This document shows positions 1 to 10,324 of a DNA stretch of 64,000 nt, one piece after another; the first letter of the stretch is position 1, and every line of letters begins with the position of its first letter. The translations under genes and the position numbers were made by a program. The notes beneath the pieces were generated by a model. The model had not been told where the DNA came from. It searched no databases and saw only the letters and a list, made by a program, of their open reading frames with translations. This DNA comes from Micropterix aruncella (lineage: Eukaryota > Arthropoda > Insecta > Lepidoptera > Micropterigidae), in assembly GCA_944548615.1 (NCBI GenBank), contig OX155972.1:3771625-3835624 (forward strand), in the 5' to 3' direction.

Positions 1-196
1 GATTTTAAATTTAACTTTACTACTTCTGTGTGTATTGTACTGTGAAAATTAGGAATTATTTTATCAAATGGTTGACTGTAAGATATCGCTATAGCGATAA
101 GTCCGCCATTTGTGCATAAATTGTCTTTTTTATAAAACCAGTGTAATATTCAATAATGTATGTTTTTATAGCACAATAAAGTTATTCTATTTTATT

Positions 197-560
197 CTCC
201 TCGCGACCAAACTTATTCTGCTCACGACCACGGGGCATTGTGGCCTTAACAAACACATGTACAACCTAAAGCTCCGAGCCACAGAAAAGTGCAAGTTCTG
301 CCAAGGGGCAGAGGAAAGTCCCCTGCACCTCATGTGCGAGTGTGGCCCGCTGATGCGTAAAAGATACATCCACTTCGGTGGTCATTACCTCCAACCCGAG
401 GACGTAAAACAATCTGGCGGCAAAAGCCTGTTGCGGCTCTTAAATGACACGAGGCTTAGCGCAGAACTATAGTAGGTGGCGAACACAATATATCAGCAAT
501 GGTCGCAGTGCTACAAGGCTCATAAAGACCTTAGAAAAGCCCCACACAACAAAAAAAAAA
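197..560 (+). pseudogene. 3' end of a non-LTR retrotransposon (RNase H/zinc-knuckle C-terminus)
   Basis: The reading frame ending at the TAG at 470-472 reads TGHCGLNKHMYNL, then a C-x2-C...H-x4-C-type zinc knuckle (KCKFCQGAEESPLHLMCECG). This pattern closes the ORF2 of R1/LOA-type LINEs, after the RNase H domain. The copy has lost everything upstream. A 3' UTR of about 75 nt runs into an A-rich tail near 549-565. A second copy of the same 3' end lies on the minus strand at 49525-49850, and the two share the UTR words TAAAGACCTTAGAAAAG and GTAGGTGGCGAACACAA closely. It is a dead, 5'-truncated insertion. Confidence 0.75.
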
Positions 561-816
561 TATAAAAAAGTCAGCACTAAGATAAGTTACATTCTTCAAT
601 ATTGATAGTGGTGCATAGATCTAAGAATAAAGTTGATATTAAAAAAATATAGGAACGTTGAAGATCCAAAAGAAATTTTACTATTATTTTTTCAGTGATA
701 GGCATAATTTAATACTACCACGTCCGTCTTTAGAATTATTTAAATGAGATCCAAACTACGTTGGAATGGTATGTTACGATCGAAAACCGGAATATATAAA
801 GATGACACAGGGTGAG

Positions 817-1191
817 TTTTTAATTAGTGACATTCTTGTAGTGGGTGAATCAGTACGACGAACTAAGCAACTTTTGATGTAAATTTTTGGGGAAAATAAA
901 AAAGTTTTTTTTTTTAGTTATAAGCACGATGCGATATCCAATGGTAGGTAAAATATCGCTAATATTGTTTATTACAGATATTTTACCTACCGCTAGATGG
1001 CGCAGCGCACTGAACGCTTCTCAAACTTTTCTTCAATAGATTTTACAAATTTTACAAAGAAAAATACAAAAATCATTTTTTCAAAACATTTTTTTTAGAT
1101 TTTTTTTTAAATTTTATTTATTAAAAGTTGCTTACTTCGTCGTGCTGATTTACCCACTACACCGGTGTCACTAATTAAAAACTCATCCTGT
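817..1191. mobile_element. Foldback MITE, about 375 bp
   Basis: The two ends are inverted repeats of about 65 bp: the left end begins ACAGGGTGAGTTTTTAATTA and the right end is its near-perfect complement ending at CATCCTGT. A second, inner inverted repeat (GGTAGGTAAAATATC at 943 against GATATTTTACCTACC near 976) sits in the core. There is no coding capacity. A related terminus (AAAAAACTCATCCTGTAT) occurs near 15708. The target duplication cannot be fixed by eye. Confidence 0.7.
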
Positions 1192-2579
1192 ATGTAGAAA
1201 AGGGAAAATACCCCAGTTTAAGTCCAAATTAAAAGGCTACCTTAATGAGAGAATTGTGTGATATCAACGAATTCTAATTGACTGACAATTTCCATTGTGA
1301 TGTTCTTCATTTAGCTTGTCATTTTTACCATATTTTTATTGTCTATTATAATATTATTACGACTATTTTAAGTATTTTCTCTGCGATAATCAATTGTATC
1401 TTTTATTTGAAGGACGGCATTATTTCACGACAGGGTCAATCAATTTCAAATCACCCAGGCAATGTTGCTCAATTTTTTTTATTTCCCTGGATTATTTTAC
1501 ATAGGTAGACAGTGACAATACACTCATCGAATATTTTTTATAAGCTATAGTTTTTATTTCTGTCAGGCATTTTAAAATGGCGGTTGGATAAATTTTAGTG
1601 AAGAACTTGGTTTGCGGAAAGTTTAATTGCTAATCTATTTATAAAGATATTGAAATAATTCATAAACCATTATATTAAGCATGAAATGTACTTTAGGAAT
1701 ATATTTTTTTAATTATGGTGTTATACAGGAAATCAGCCAAACTGTTTCTGTAAAAACTCGGAAAAAAATATCAATTGTTTTTAACCCTTCAGGCCTCGGC
1801 CCCTCGGCCGATTGATAAGTTGATGTCCCAAAAAATTTTAGTAAAAATTAGTAAAAAAATTGAATTACGACACTGTCTCACCAAAACATAAACCACTGTA
1901 CCCATAATTAAAATAAAATAAAATGGGGCCATTACACTGAATCGTGTTTTAAGACCATATTTTTCAATGACAGAAACGAGACTTACTGATTATATGTTAT
2001 TCCTGTGTTGTATACTTACTTAACTACCTGCAGTAAAAGATTTAGTCCTGAAAATGCACTTCTTTTCTCTAGAGCTTTTCAAAAATGGCCGAAAACCGTG
2101 TAACGTCAATTTTCACAGGCCAATATCTAAAAAGGGACTGAATGAAAACGAGTGAAAATTTTACAGAATGTTCTTTATACACATAGGAATATCTCACAAA
2201 AAAATATGACTGAGACTCGACTGCATTTAGAGTTCGTCTCTCACAATCGTTTTGTCCTTCCGAGTGTCATAGGGTACGTGCAGCGACCCCTTACTCTCAT
2301 ATATGGAGAAAGCAGCGTCTCGCCGTTTATCGCGGTGAGTGTTGACATTCATCATTTGATAGTTTAGTTTTTTTTTGTTCTTTATAGAAATATTTGGAAT
2401 ATCAATTTAGCAAAAAAAAATATACAAAGTGTTTAATTATTACACTCCACAAAATATTAGCGATTTTTAAATAACCGTTTTTGGTTCTTACGAATTTATT
2501 CCAATCAAACATTTTGGAAAATTAGAAAACTACGCAATTGTACTCGGAAAAACATCCGGTATGCATTAATTATGAAAGC
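1192..2579. other. AT-rich stretch with no recognised gene
   Basis: Only short chance reading frames are visible. No splice-flanked exon, RNA gene or known repeat end could be supported here. Confidence 0.5.
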
Positions 2580-3200
2580 CTGTTTTTTTTAATCCACCAT
2601 AACTTTTAAACGCTAGAACCGATTAGGAAGTGTGTGATATTGGGCCCGATTACGTTTCTTCGTGAACTAAAACTGAAATTAGTTCAAGCGAACGAGACAG
2701 AGCAATACGTTGGAGCGGAATATGAAATGAACAATCGTCGATTTTTCCCGCTTCAAAACTACCTGTCGAACTTACATACAGCCGTCCGAATAAAATTGGA
2801 CACATTTCGTGCGGTCTTAGATTCAGCTGCTTTATCTTCAGTGGGTAGTTTTAATGCGGAATAGTGACAACCGTTCATTTCACATTCCGCTTTAACGTAT
2901 TGACCTGTCGTTCACATGAACTAATATCTGATTTTAGTTCACGAAGAAACGCATTCGAGCTCATTGTTAGAATCGTTGTCATCCCGACTATCATAAGGTA
3001 GCCAAACTGTCCAAATGTTAAAATATACTTGTTTAAATGTCAATAAATTAACATAAATATATCGTATTTAGTATCAAATGAAAGGTCTGATGGATTACAT
3101 TCCGAAAACATACATCTAACTATATAGATAAATATATAAACCACAAATACCTACTCCATAAAAAAAACTAGTAGGTACTAAAAATAATTATAAATAGGTA
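2580..3200. repeat. Dispersed repeat, copy 1 (also at 51590-52260)
   Basis: The flanks of the MITE at 2643-2962 match 51596-51830 and 52140-52280: shared words include AAACCGATT..GAAG..TATGATATTG, AACATAAATATATCGT.TTTAGT and GATAAATATATAAACC. The second copy lacks the MITE and so acts as the empty site. The class of this older repeat is not recognised. Confidence 0.6.
2643..2962. mobile_element. MITE family 1, copy a (320 bp, TSD ATTG)
   Basis: Terminal inverted repeats of about 30 bp (GGCCCGATTACGTTTCTTCG at the left) are flanked by a 4-bp direct repeat, ATTG, at 2639-2642 and 2963-2966. The empty site at 51640 reads GATATTGTTATAATC, which supports these borders. Inside is a second inverted-repeat layer (TTAGTTCAAGCGAACGAGAC..). 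Other copies: 3517-3824, 20590-20945, 26790-27078, 45996-46215. Confidence 0.8.
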
Positions 3201-3516
3201 AAATAGTTCCCTCTCTGTAATGGCAGTCGTGTTTTTGATTCTTTTTAATATATTTACTTGTTAACTTACCTATTTAATTTATTAGTCAATTGATTTATTG
3301 ATAGGTTTATTTCTTTGCTTATTTATCTGCTTAAAAATAGTCGGTTAGTTATATTCATTTAAATAAATATTATAGTATTTAACAATGAATGAATGAAAAA
3401 AAGGCACTATGTTTTTTAACACTATCACCCCCGCAATATAAGCCTATACCTATATCCTATATGTCCTATATAAATCCTATATAAGTACACAATATAATCC
3501 TAATATGAAGTGATTA

Positions 3517-3824
3517 GGACCCGATTGCGTTTCTTTGTAAAATAAACGTGAATTTAGTTCAAGCGAACGAGATAGAGAAATACGTTAGAGCGGAATATGA
3601 AACGAACGATCGTCGATAAAAACTACCTGTCGAACTTATACTCGTCCGAATAAATTTGAACACATTTCGGGCGCTGTTAGATTCAGATGATTTATATTTG
3701 GTGGGTAGTTTTAATGCGCAAAAGTGACAAGCGTTTATTTCACATTCCGCTCTAACGTATTGCTTTGTCTCGTTCACACGAACTAATTTTCGATTTTAGT
3801 TTACGACGAAACGCAGTCGAGCCC
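3517..3824. mobile_element. MITE family 1, copy b (308 bp, TSD ATTA)
   Basis: Same family as 2643-2962. It begins GGACCCGATTGCGTTTCTTT and ends with the inverted counterpart GCAGTCGAGCCC. A 4-bp duplication ATTA lies at 3513-3516 and 3825-3828. It has no coding capacity. Confidence 0.8.
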
Positions 3825-4064
3825 ATTATCCACAAAAATCTCGTCTAATCTGCTTTGCAAAAAAAAAAACCTAAAAATATTATTACACCTGTATTTTTGT
3901 CAAAATGTGTTATTTTTATAAGAAAATTTTGTAAAATAAATATACATGTTTTTTCTGGTTAATACGAAATTTTAAAAACTCAATTAGTCGAAAGTAGAGT
4001 GGCGTGAGTTAGCTCAGTTCTTCCCCAAAGCAACGATAAGTACTACCTATAAGTGTACCTATAT

Positions 4065-4321
4065 CTGTTTGTTTGTTTCAATCCTTTATTGCGAAATTTC
4101 ACAATGGGCGGGTTTATTGTCACATGACAATTTCTTACAACCAACCCTACTATGGCGTGTTTATATGTATGCGTGTAACATGTGTGTAAGTGTGTGTCTT
4201 GTTATTGCATTCGATCGACAGAATTGAAAATGAAAACGGAAAATGGTGACCCAGCCGGGAAACGAACCCGGGACCTTACAAAGTAAGATCAGATGACCTA
4301 ACCGCTATGCCACCGGGCCCT
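4065..4321 (-). mobile_element. tRNA-derived SINE, copy a
   Basis: Read on the minus strand, a tRNA-like head (A box TGGCATAGCGG, B-box-like GGTTCGTTTCC) is followed by a body containing GGGTTGGTTGTAAGAAATTG and the word CCCGCCCATTGTGAAATTTC, and ends in (CAAA)n-like sequence at about 4066-4080. Copies at 35488-36135 (split) and 60451-60736 share head, body and tail. The head is too divergent in its acceptor stem to be a working tRNA gene. Confidence 0.8.
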
Positions 4322-4825
4322 GTCTAATTGGGAGGATTTATTTATTTTATAAAAGGCTCTAAATTGCATGTACACATACTTGTACTTTTTTTAGTTTTAA
4401 GTCAATTATATGTGTCTGACTATATATAACTGAATTTTATGTTTAATTTTAATGAAAATTTTATAATGGAATAGCGATATATTTTTAGGACCACATTTTA
4501 AGGCAATTTAGTTTTATGAGCATTTGACTATCTTTAAATAATTTGTTGTATTATTAGAGCCTTGCACACCTTAGAACGGGGTAGTCCTAGTTGGGTGACA
4601 ATCGAATTAGTCCGAGGTTAAGGTTTTGCCATTTGGTTTCTGCTATTTTTGTAAGCAAAGTGAATGTTTTAGAAAAATGAATAATTAAATAAATAAGTAA
4701 ATCAAGCACTACATTTCTGGATAATTAGAAACTCAAATCATCACTTGGTCCAACCTGACGATCACGGAACGACGCATGTAGTCTACATTCGCGGCGATCA
4801 AACCTATTCCTCTTTGCCTATTTCC
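4322..4825. other. AT-rich sequence with no recognised gene
   Basis: No gene, RNA or repeat border could be supported in this interval. Confidence 0.45.
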
Positions 4826-5725
4826 ATCCCCTATTGAGTTATGGCCTCATGTTCTGTGGAATGGCGGCAAATGTTATAAGGATCTTTCGCCTACAAAAAC
4901 GAGCGATTAGAAATCTGTTCTCAATATCTTCGCTAACATCTTGCAAGCAGTAGGTACTTCATCGAATCTGGTATCATGACTTTGTACGCCGCGTATATAT
5001 ATATATACCAAAACATTATGTATACGAGAAAAAATATCGAGGCTACCTCGACTAACTCAAATATTCATTCGCATAATACGCGAAATAAAGAGGACTTGCG
5101 TCATTTTAAGGTGCGACTGAGTAAGGTTTGGAATAGCTTTCTCTGCTAATCTTACTTATTTTACAACAAACTTCCATTACACATCAAAGGCCTTGGGGAG
5201 GTTCACTTTAAGAAAAAGGTACAGGGTATTTTGACAAAAATCCCCATTTATAGCATTGAGGATTTCGACAATATCAATTTATCGCAGCTCTATTGACCTA
5301 CTTGACTATAATTATTCCTTATTCTTTCTATTATTGACTATTTTACAATTGCGATTTTTTTCTTCTTCTAACTATTGGCTATTGACTATAATTATTATTA
5401 CTGATTTGTTTGTATTGTGTTTTTTCTTTAAAACATCTTCCCGTATGATAATTTGTGAAATTATCCAATATTTGTTTAATTATTTAGTACTATTGTCCAC
5501 ATGAAAATTCTACGAAATTATGTGAGAATTTTGATTGAAAATATTGGAGCATGTTGTTTCTTCTATATAACCTAGAAACTCTGCGCTTGGATGTTCAACG
5601 TTTCATACTTTGCAATACCGACGTTCATATCTTATACCTTAATAGGTATTTATTTAAATATCATACCTGTTATTTTTATTAGTTTTGACATAACCAAGTG
5701 TAGGAACTCCTATCAACTGGTCTAA
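4826..5725 (+). pseudogene. Decayed LINE 3' end (Jockey-like RT C-terminus plus 3' UTR)
   Basis: Pieces in shifting frames recall the C-terminal tail of Jockey/CR1-type reverse transcriptases: an RIFRLQKRAIRNLF segment near 4880-4925 and YNKLPLHIKGLGEVHFKKKV near 5163-5220. A 3' UTR word (AACCAAGTGTAGGAACTCCTAT near 5693) recurs in a LINE fragment at 53590-54060, so both belong to one family. Several stops and frameshifts make it inactive. A short (TA)n run near 4995 interrupts it. Confidence 0.55.
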
Positions 5726-6796
5726 AATAATTTATTTTAAAAAAACCGCACAATATAATACGAACTTGCAAATAGAGGATCATCGCTCTCGGTTCGGTTT
5801 TGCTATTATTTACATTAGTAAAAAGAAAACTACAGTTTGTTCAACTTATAACGATGACTCGTCGTTTAATGTACAATTATTTAATAATATTCTATACAAT
5901 AAATTCACAATATTCGTACAAAGAGCGGTACAAAAACGCTGTTTTACTAAGAGTAGAAGAACAAAAAGTAATAATAGTGTAAAAATATTACAAGATTGAG
6001 TGAATATGTAACCGATACAAGTGAAAAATGTTGTAAAACCAAAATTTCTCGTGGTAAATCTACTAAAGATGAAATATCGTCGCTCTGTATGTGAGCGCGT
6101 ACACGCCAACAAACAAACTTTTTATTTTTAGGACATGGAAAAAACTGAATAACTTTGTTCACGGGACGTTTTTTTTTTGTTGTGCAAATGGAGATTTTTT
6201 TTAAAAAGTCATTAGTTAATATGTCTACTGCACTTATGATTAAAACTGTCAAATAGTTAAATTGTTTGAGAGCAATTACTACTAATCATGTAAGAGGAAT
6301 CACTGAATAAAATCATCAATTCATGCCTATGAGATGCCACTGCAATGAGAATTACAAGACAACTAAGCAATTTAAGCTCTCTAGACATGACAGAACAATT
6401 CGGATTGATTTTACACCAACAAAAAAAACTCGATTTTTTGGCGCGTACGAGGTTTGACATACAGATCGACGATGTATGGTTTTTTTAAACAGAAAACAAG
6501 ACTATTACGGTAAAATAAACCCAAAAACCCTTTCTTCAAAAATAAATTGATTAACTAGCAAGATGGAAACTAGCTGCTATTCCATAACTGTTATTTTTCT
6601 TCGATCTTCCACGCTGCCCATATCAGACGCTTAAAAATATCTAACGATACTTCATTTTTTAGTAGTCGTTTGTTCGGCTTGCACAGCGACGAAATTCGAA
6701 GAAAGAGCAATACGCCTGTTTTGGCCCTACCACAGTATACCGAGTTAGAACAGTAAGCGCACTCTCGAACGGGTGGAGGTTGTCAAATTTCTCGAA
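5726..6796. other. AT-rich sequence with no recognised gene
   Basis: Overlapping short frames occur on both strands between 5766 and 6460 but show no domain, signal peptide, splice pattern or codon bias. They are treated as chance. Confidence 0.45.
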
Positions 6797-6985
6797 TTAT
6801 AAATAGGTTTAAAAACCAATTTATCTTGTGAATTTTGCAGCGTCCGATGTTTCGGCGATGCTGCTGCCGCCGTTGTCCAGGGTATACAGGGTAGTCTAAC
6901 CTGGACAACTGCGGTTGCAACATCGCCGAAACGTCGGGTGCTACAAACATCACGCGGTAAGTTCGTATTTAATCCTATTTATAAT
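6797..6985. mobile_element. Foldback repeat family 2, copy a
   Basis: An inverted repeat with arms containing TAAATAGG, then CGTCCGATGTTTCGGCGATG on the left and CATCGCCGAAACGTCGGGTG on the right, flanks a short core (TTGTCCAGGGTATACAGGGT). A shorter copy is at 9088-9185 and a partial one at 36938-37030. No coding capacity. Confidence 0.7.
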
Positions 6986-7499
6986 GTCAAACAACCGCGA
7001 TAGTCTTCGATTTCGAATTTCTCGAATGTTTGAAACCTTAGGACTCGTAAAGTCGCTCAATTCGATTTCAATTTTGTTCTAAGAGAAACTACTGTCTGTA
7101 TACTGTGGCCTTAAGAATAGCGGCCAGTGTACACCCGGCTTAAGTGTCGTCTGCATCCGTTCGACAGGGACGGAATGCGCGCGCGCGAAAGAGACGACGC
7201 GCGGTCGGTTTTTTGGGATCCAGTCTGGTTTCGTGTTCGGAACCGGTTTTTAGGACGACGGCAGGTATGCGGCGGCCGCCAAAACACAATAAGAAATACA
7301 CATACAAAACAATACAAAAACTTAATTTTCGGCTAGACTTAAAACTTAACGTTAAAGAAAAATAAAGAGAGAGAAGAGACGGAAGATTTTTTGTTACAAT
7401 TGTCTTTTTTAAGAGTTAAAGCTGTTCGTAGAGACTCAGTTGTATACTTTTCCTATGCGTTTGTAATATATTAAAGATCAAAAATATAAAAATCAAAAC

Positions 7500-7921
7500 C
7501 CACTGCTAAATAGGTGTTTATGAAGCTTTTAAAAAAACACTAACCTAATATTCCGCAATGTAGGTGTTTATGAGTCGTTATTATACAAAAAAAAACCAGC
7601 AACCTACTTCCATATAGCGATACGCTTCTTTAAACGCCTATATCTCGCTTATTTATAGAGATAGAGCAACGATTTGACTCTGAATCAGTGTGATGATATA
7701 GTGGAGTGACAATTAACCGCTTGAAAGCCAGCCTTTGCGCGAAAAAAACTGCGCCGCACCTTTTTGTTTGATTTTGTAAATAATATATAGGTACATCACA
7801 CGAATTCCAAATCTGTAAAAATCTTTGCTTTATCTCTATGAATAAGCGATATATAGGCGTTTTATTTAGAAGAGGTTTGCCTGTTATTTCCATGTTTGTA
7901 AAGTTCAATACAATATAATAT
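7500..7921. repeat. Dispersed AT-rich repeat family 3, copy a
   Basis: Words such as ATAGGCGTTT, GCGATATATAGGCG and GCGCCAAAC/CGGTAGGTT recur here, at 8826-8880, at 9240-9720 and at 46806-47000. The copies read around an element at 7922-8825 that appears inserted in this one. The class is unknown. Confidence 0.45.
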
Positions 7922-8825
7922 GGCCGGCAATACACGTCCGATTTTTCTATACCATAGTCGGATCCGATAGTCTGATCAGACTATCGGAAGGCACTCTTAC
8001 CATACCTACACTTGTTTGAACATTCATTTGGGAGTTAATGGGCCCTTGCTGAGTTGGCCATGAAGACCCATTCTGTTCAGGGTTGGTCACACTCACGGGT
8101 CAACACCCATCCGGCGGCCTCCACGCATGAAGTGCGAGCCCGGGCAGGACTCTGGCCCTTAGGGTTAGTTTCCCTTAGGAATCAAACTTCTGGCGCTCCT
8201 GGACGGTCTGCGCACCGTGCGGCATAAGCCAATCGATTGCGCACTCTGACTAACAGTCGGGGGAGTCTGGAAGCAGTACTGTTTCCTATAGAGCGGGGGT
8301 GGTTGCGGACCTTACGGCGACTGCTCTTGAAACGACCATCGGCTACCCGATCCCGAGTGAACAGCCGGGTAAAGGATGCCGTGGTCCGCGATAGATTCGG
8401 TATACACCGTTTCACCGCTTCGTAAGGGGGAGGACCGCGCAAGCGACCTCGAACTCGTAAACAATTGAGAGACCGGAGTAATCTGGTCGCAATTGGAAGT
8501 AAGGGCGTGAGTGTAAGCCCGCTGAGTAACACACCTGGTTATCTCGCGGTTAAGGCGTTGGCCTCTTACGGGCATGTGGCGGAGCTTGACGGTGGACTGT
8601 TTTGTCCAAGTCTTCTGCGCTCACTTCACGGGAGATAGAACGACTGATCGTTAAAACTTCCTGAAGTGACGGGTTCGCCCGTTGTAGTTGACAACTCTAT
8701 TTGTATATTCGACTCCGATGTATATCGGACGTGTATTGAAATTTAAAACAAATATATGGTAAGAGCGCCTTCCGATAGTCTGATCCGACTATCGTATAGA
8801 AAAAATCTGATGTGTATTGCCGGCC
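7922..8825. mobile_element. Long-TIR element with a GC-rich core (904 bp)
   Basis: The ends are inverted repeats of about 75 bp beginning GGCCGGCAATACAC and containing a GACTATCGGAAGGC segment. Between them lies about 730 bp of much more GC-rich DNA than its surroundings. Part of that core (GCGCACCGTGCGGCAT, then a GCCAATCG..TTG.GCACTCT.ACT stretch) recurs at about 34490-34540 without these TIRs, so the core is a separate repeat carried or invaded here. No convincing protein is encoded. Confidence 0.65.
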
Positions 8826-9087
8826 TAAAGAAGCGTCAAACATCTACATGGCGGTAGGTTGTGTATTTTAAAAAATATATAGCAGAGTTAGATAAACTGC
8901 ATATATTTCGCGTTTAGAATATATTAGTTTTGGGTACTATTTGAAGGGTTACGTAGAAGAGCAACCAATGTCAATTTTATTTATTTTAAGATAAGATACT
9001 TTTTTAATGGATTATAAATTCAAGTAAAATGTAATATTTTAAGAAACTCAATTACATTGAAATCGAAGACCATCGCGGTTGTTTTAC

Positions 9088-9185
9088 ATTATAAATAGGA
9101 TAGAAAACGAATTTACCGCGTGAAGTTTGTAGCACCCGATATTTCGGCGACGTTGCAAATTCGTTTTCAATCCTATATATAATCT
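9088..9185. mobile_element. Foldback repeat family 2, copy b (short)
   Basis: TTATAAATAGGATAGAAAAC at the left is mirrored by AATCCTATATATAATCTC at the right. The core word AGCACCCGATATTTCGGCGA matches the copies at 6797 and 36938. Confidence 0.65.
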
Positions 9186-9240
9186 CAATAACATTGGTAT
9201 TATTGCATTATAGAAACCTTTCCTTATTGATTTTTTTAAA
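9186..9240. other. Short spacer
   Basis: Nothing recognised between two repeats. Confidence 0.3.
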
Positions 9241-9960
9241 CGTCACCCGACCATATTCCCCACGCTGATGCCAAATCCGCAATCATTATTCGGTCTCAAG
9301 AAATAAGCGAGATATAGGCATTAAAAAAAGTGTCAAAAGCGTTTAGTTTTTTAAAAACAATCTCAAAGCCTGATTTGACAAAAAAAACGTTTTTTTTAAT
9401 ATATTTTTTTTATATTTTTGTCTCGACATACCTATTACTTTTCCGACGCTTTTGCAGTAAGGAACCTCTTCTAGATTTTCTAGACCTCTTCTTCCTCTTC
9501 TAGAACCTCTTCTAGAACTATTGCAATATAGGAACCTCTTCTAGATTGTTGATTTTTTAACGTCACCAGACTATGTTCACCACGCTGATTCCGAATATGC
9601 AATAATATTTATTCGGCCTCAATAAATAAGCGAGATATAGGCATTCAAAAAAGCGCCAAACCCATACATTTCGGTAGGTTAGGTTATTTTTTTTTAAACA
9701 ACCTTAAAAACTGAGTTAAAAAAACCTTTTTTTTGTATGTAAATTTGGTCTAGAAATTTTACGCGTCCAAAGCTTTTTTCTTTCACATTTAGCATTACAA
9801 TGATCGAATCTAGTAGTATTTCTTTATTTTTTCGATTTCTGAGAAAGGTTCCTATACTGCAATAATTCCAGGCTTTTTTTTATCACACGTTACAATGATG
9901 GATTCTAGTAGTAGGTATTTCTATTTTTGAGAAAGGTTCATATGCTGCATATATTCCTTT
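9240..9960. repeat. Dispersed repeat family 3, copies b and c
   Basis: Two partial copies in direct order (about 9240-9420 and 9545-9790) share AACGTCACC.GACTATATTC, CGCTGATTCCGAATATGCAA and GAGATATAGGCATT. Between them is a CTTCTAGA-rich run (9468-9545). A further copy is at 46806-47160. Confidence 0.5.
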
Positions 9961-10324
9961 ATTTTTTTAAATAGGATACTTTTTTAATAAGGTATAAATT
10001 CAAGTTTTTTTTAAATTTTTTTAGAAACTCAACAATATTTGGTTGGCAGACAAAACAGTTTTAAAATGGAATTACCAAAAATTTGAAAAAAAAAATACAT
10101 TGATCGTTCGTCCCCGTAACCCTGCATTTGTTCCTAGAAAACTCAATTTTAAGTTGATTTTCATTGTTTTAATAGATTTTTTCGGCGTTGCAAATGAAGT
10201 TCAGTTCGCTTATTATTTTCAGTAACTAAAAAATTAGTCATTAAACATCAATATATTAGAAACGCATGGGACATGAAGAAAAACGCGGTGAGCCACCTTA
10301 CGAACAGAGATCACAGTTACACGA
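9960..10324 (-). other. Probable 3' UTR of the FBXL14-like gene
   Basis: This is the sequence immediately downstream of the FBXL14 stop on the minus strand. AATAAA-like hexamers in minus orientation occur near 9960. A small open frame on the plus strand (10043-10225) has no recognisable content. The 3' end of the transcript is inferred, not seen. Confidence 0.35.

Noticed and set aside
5766..6252. Overlapping 77-101 codon frames on both strands
   Set aside because: They overlap each other antisense and show neither domain, signal nor splice context.
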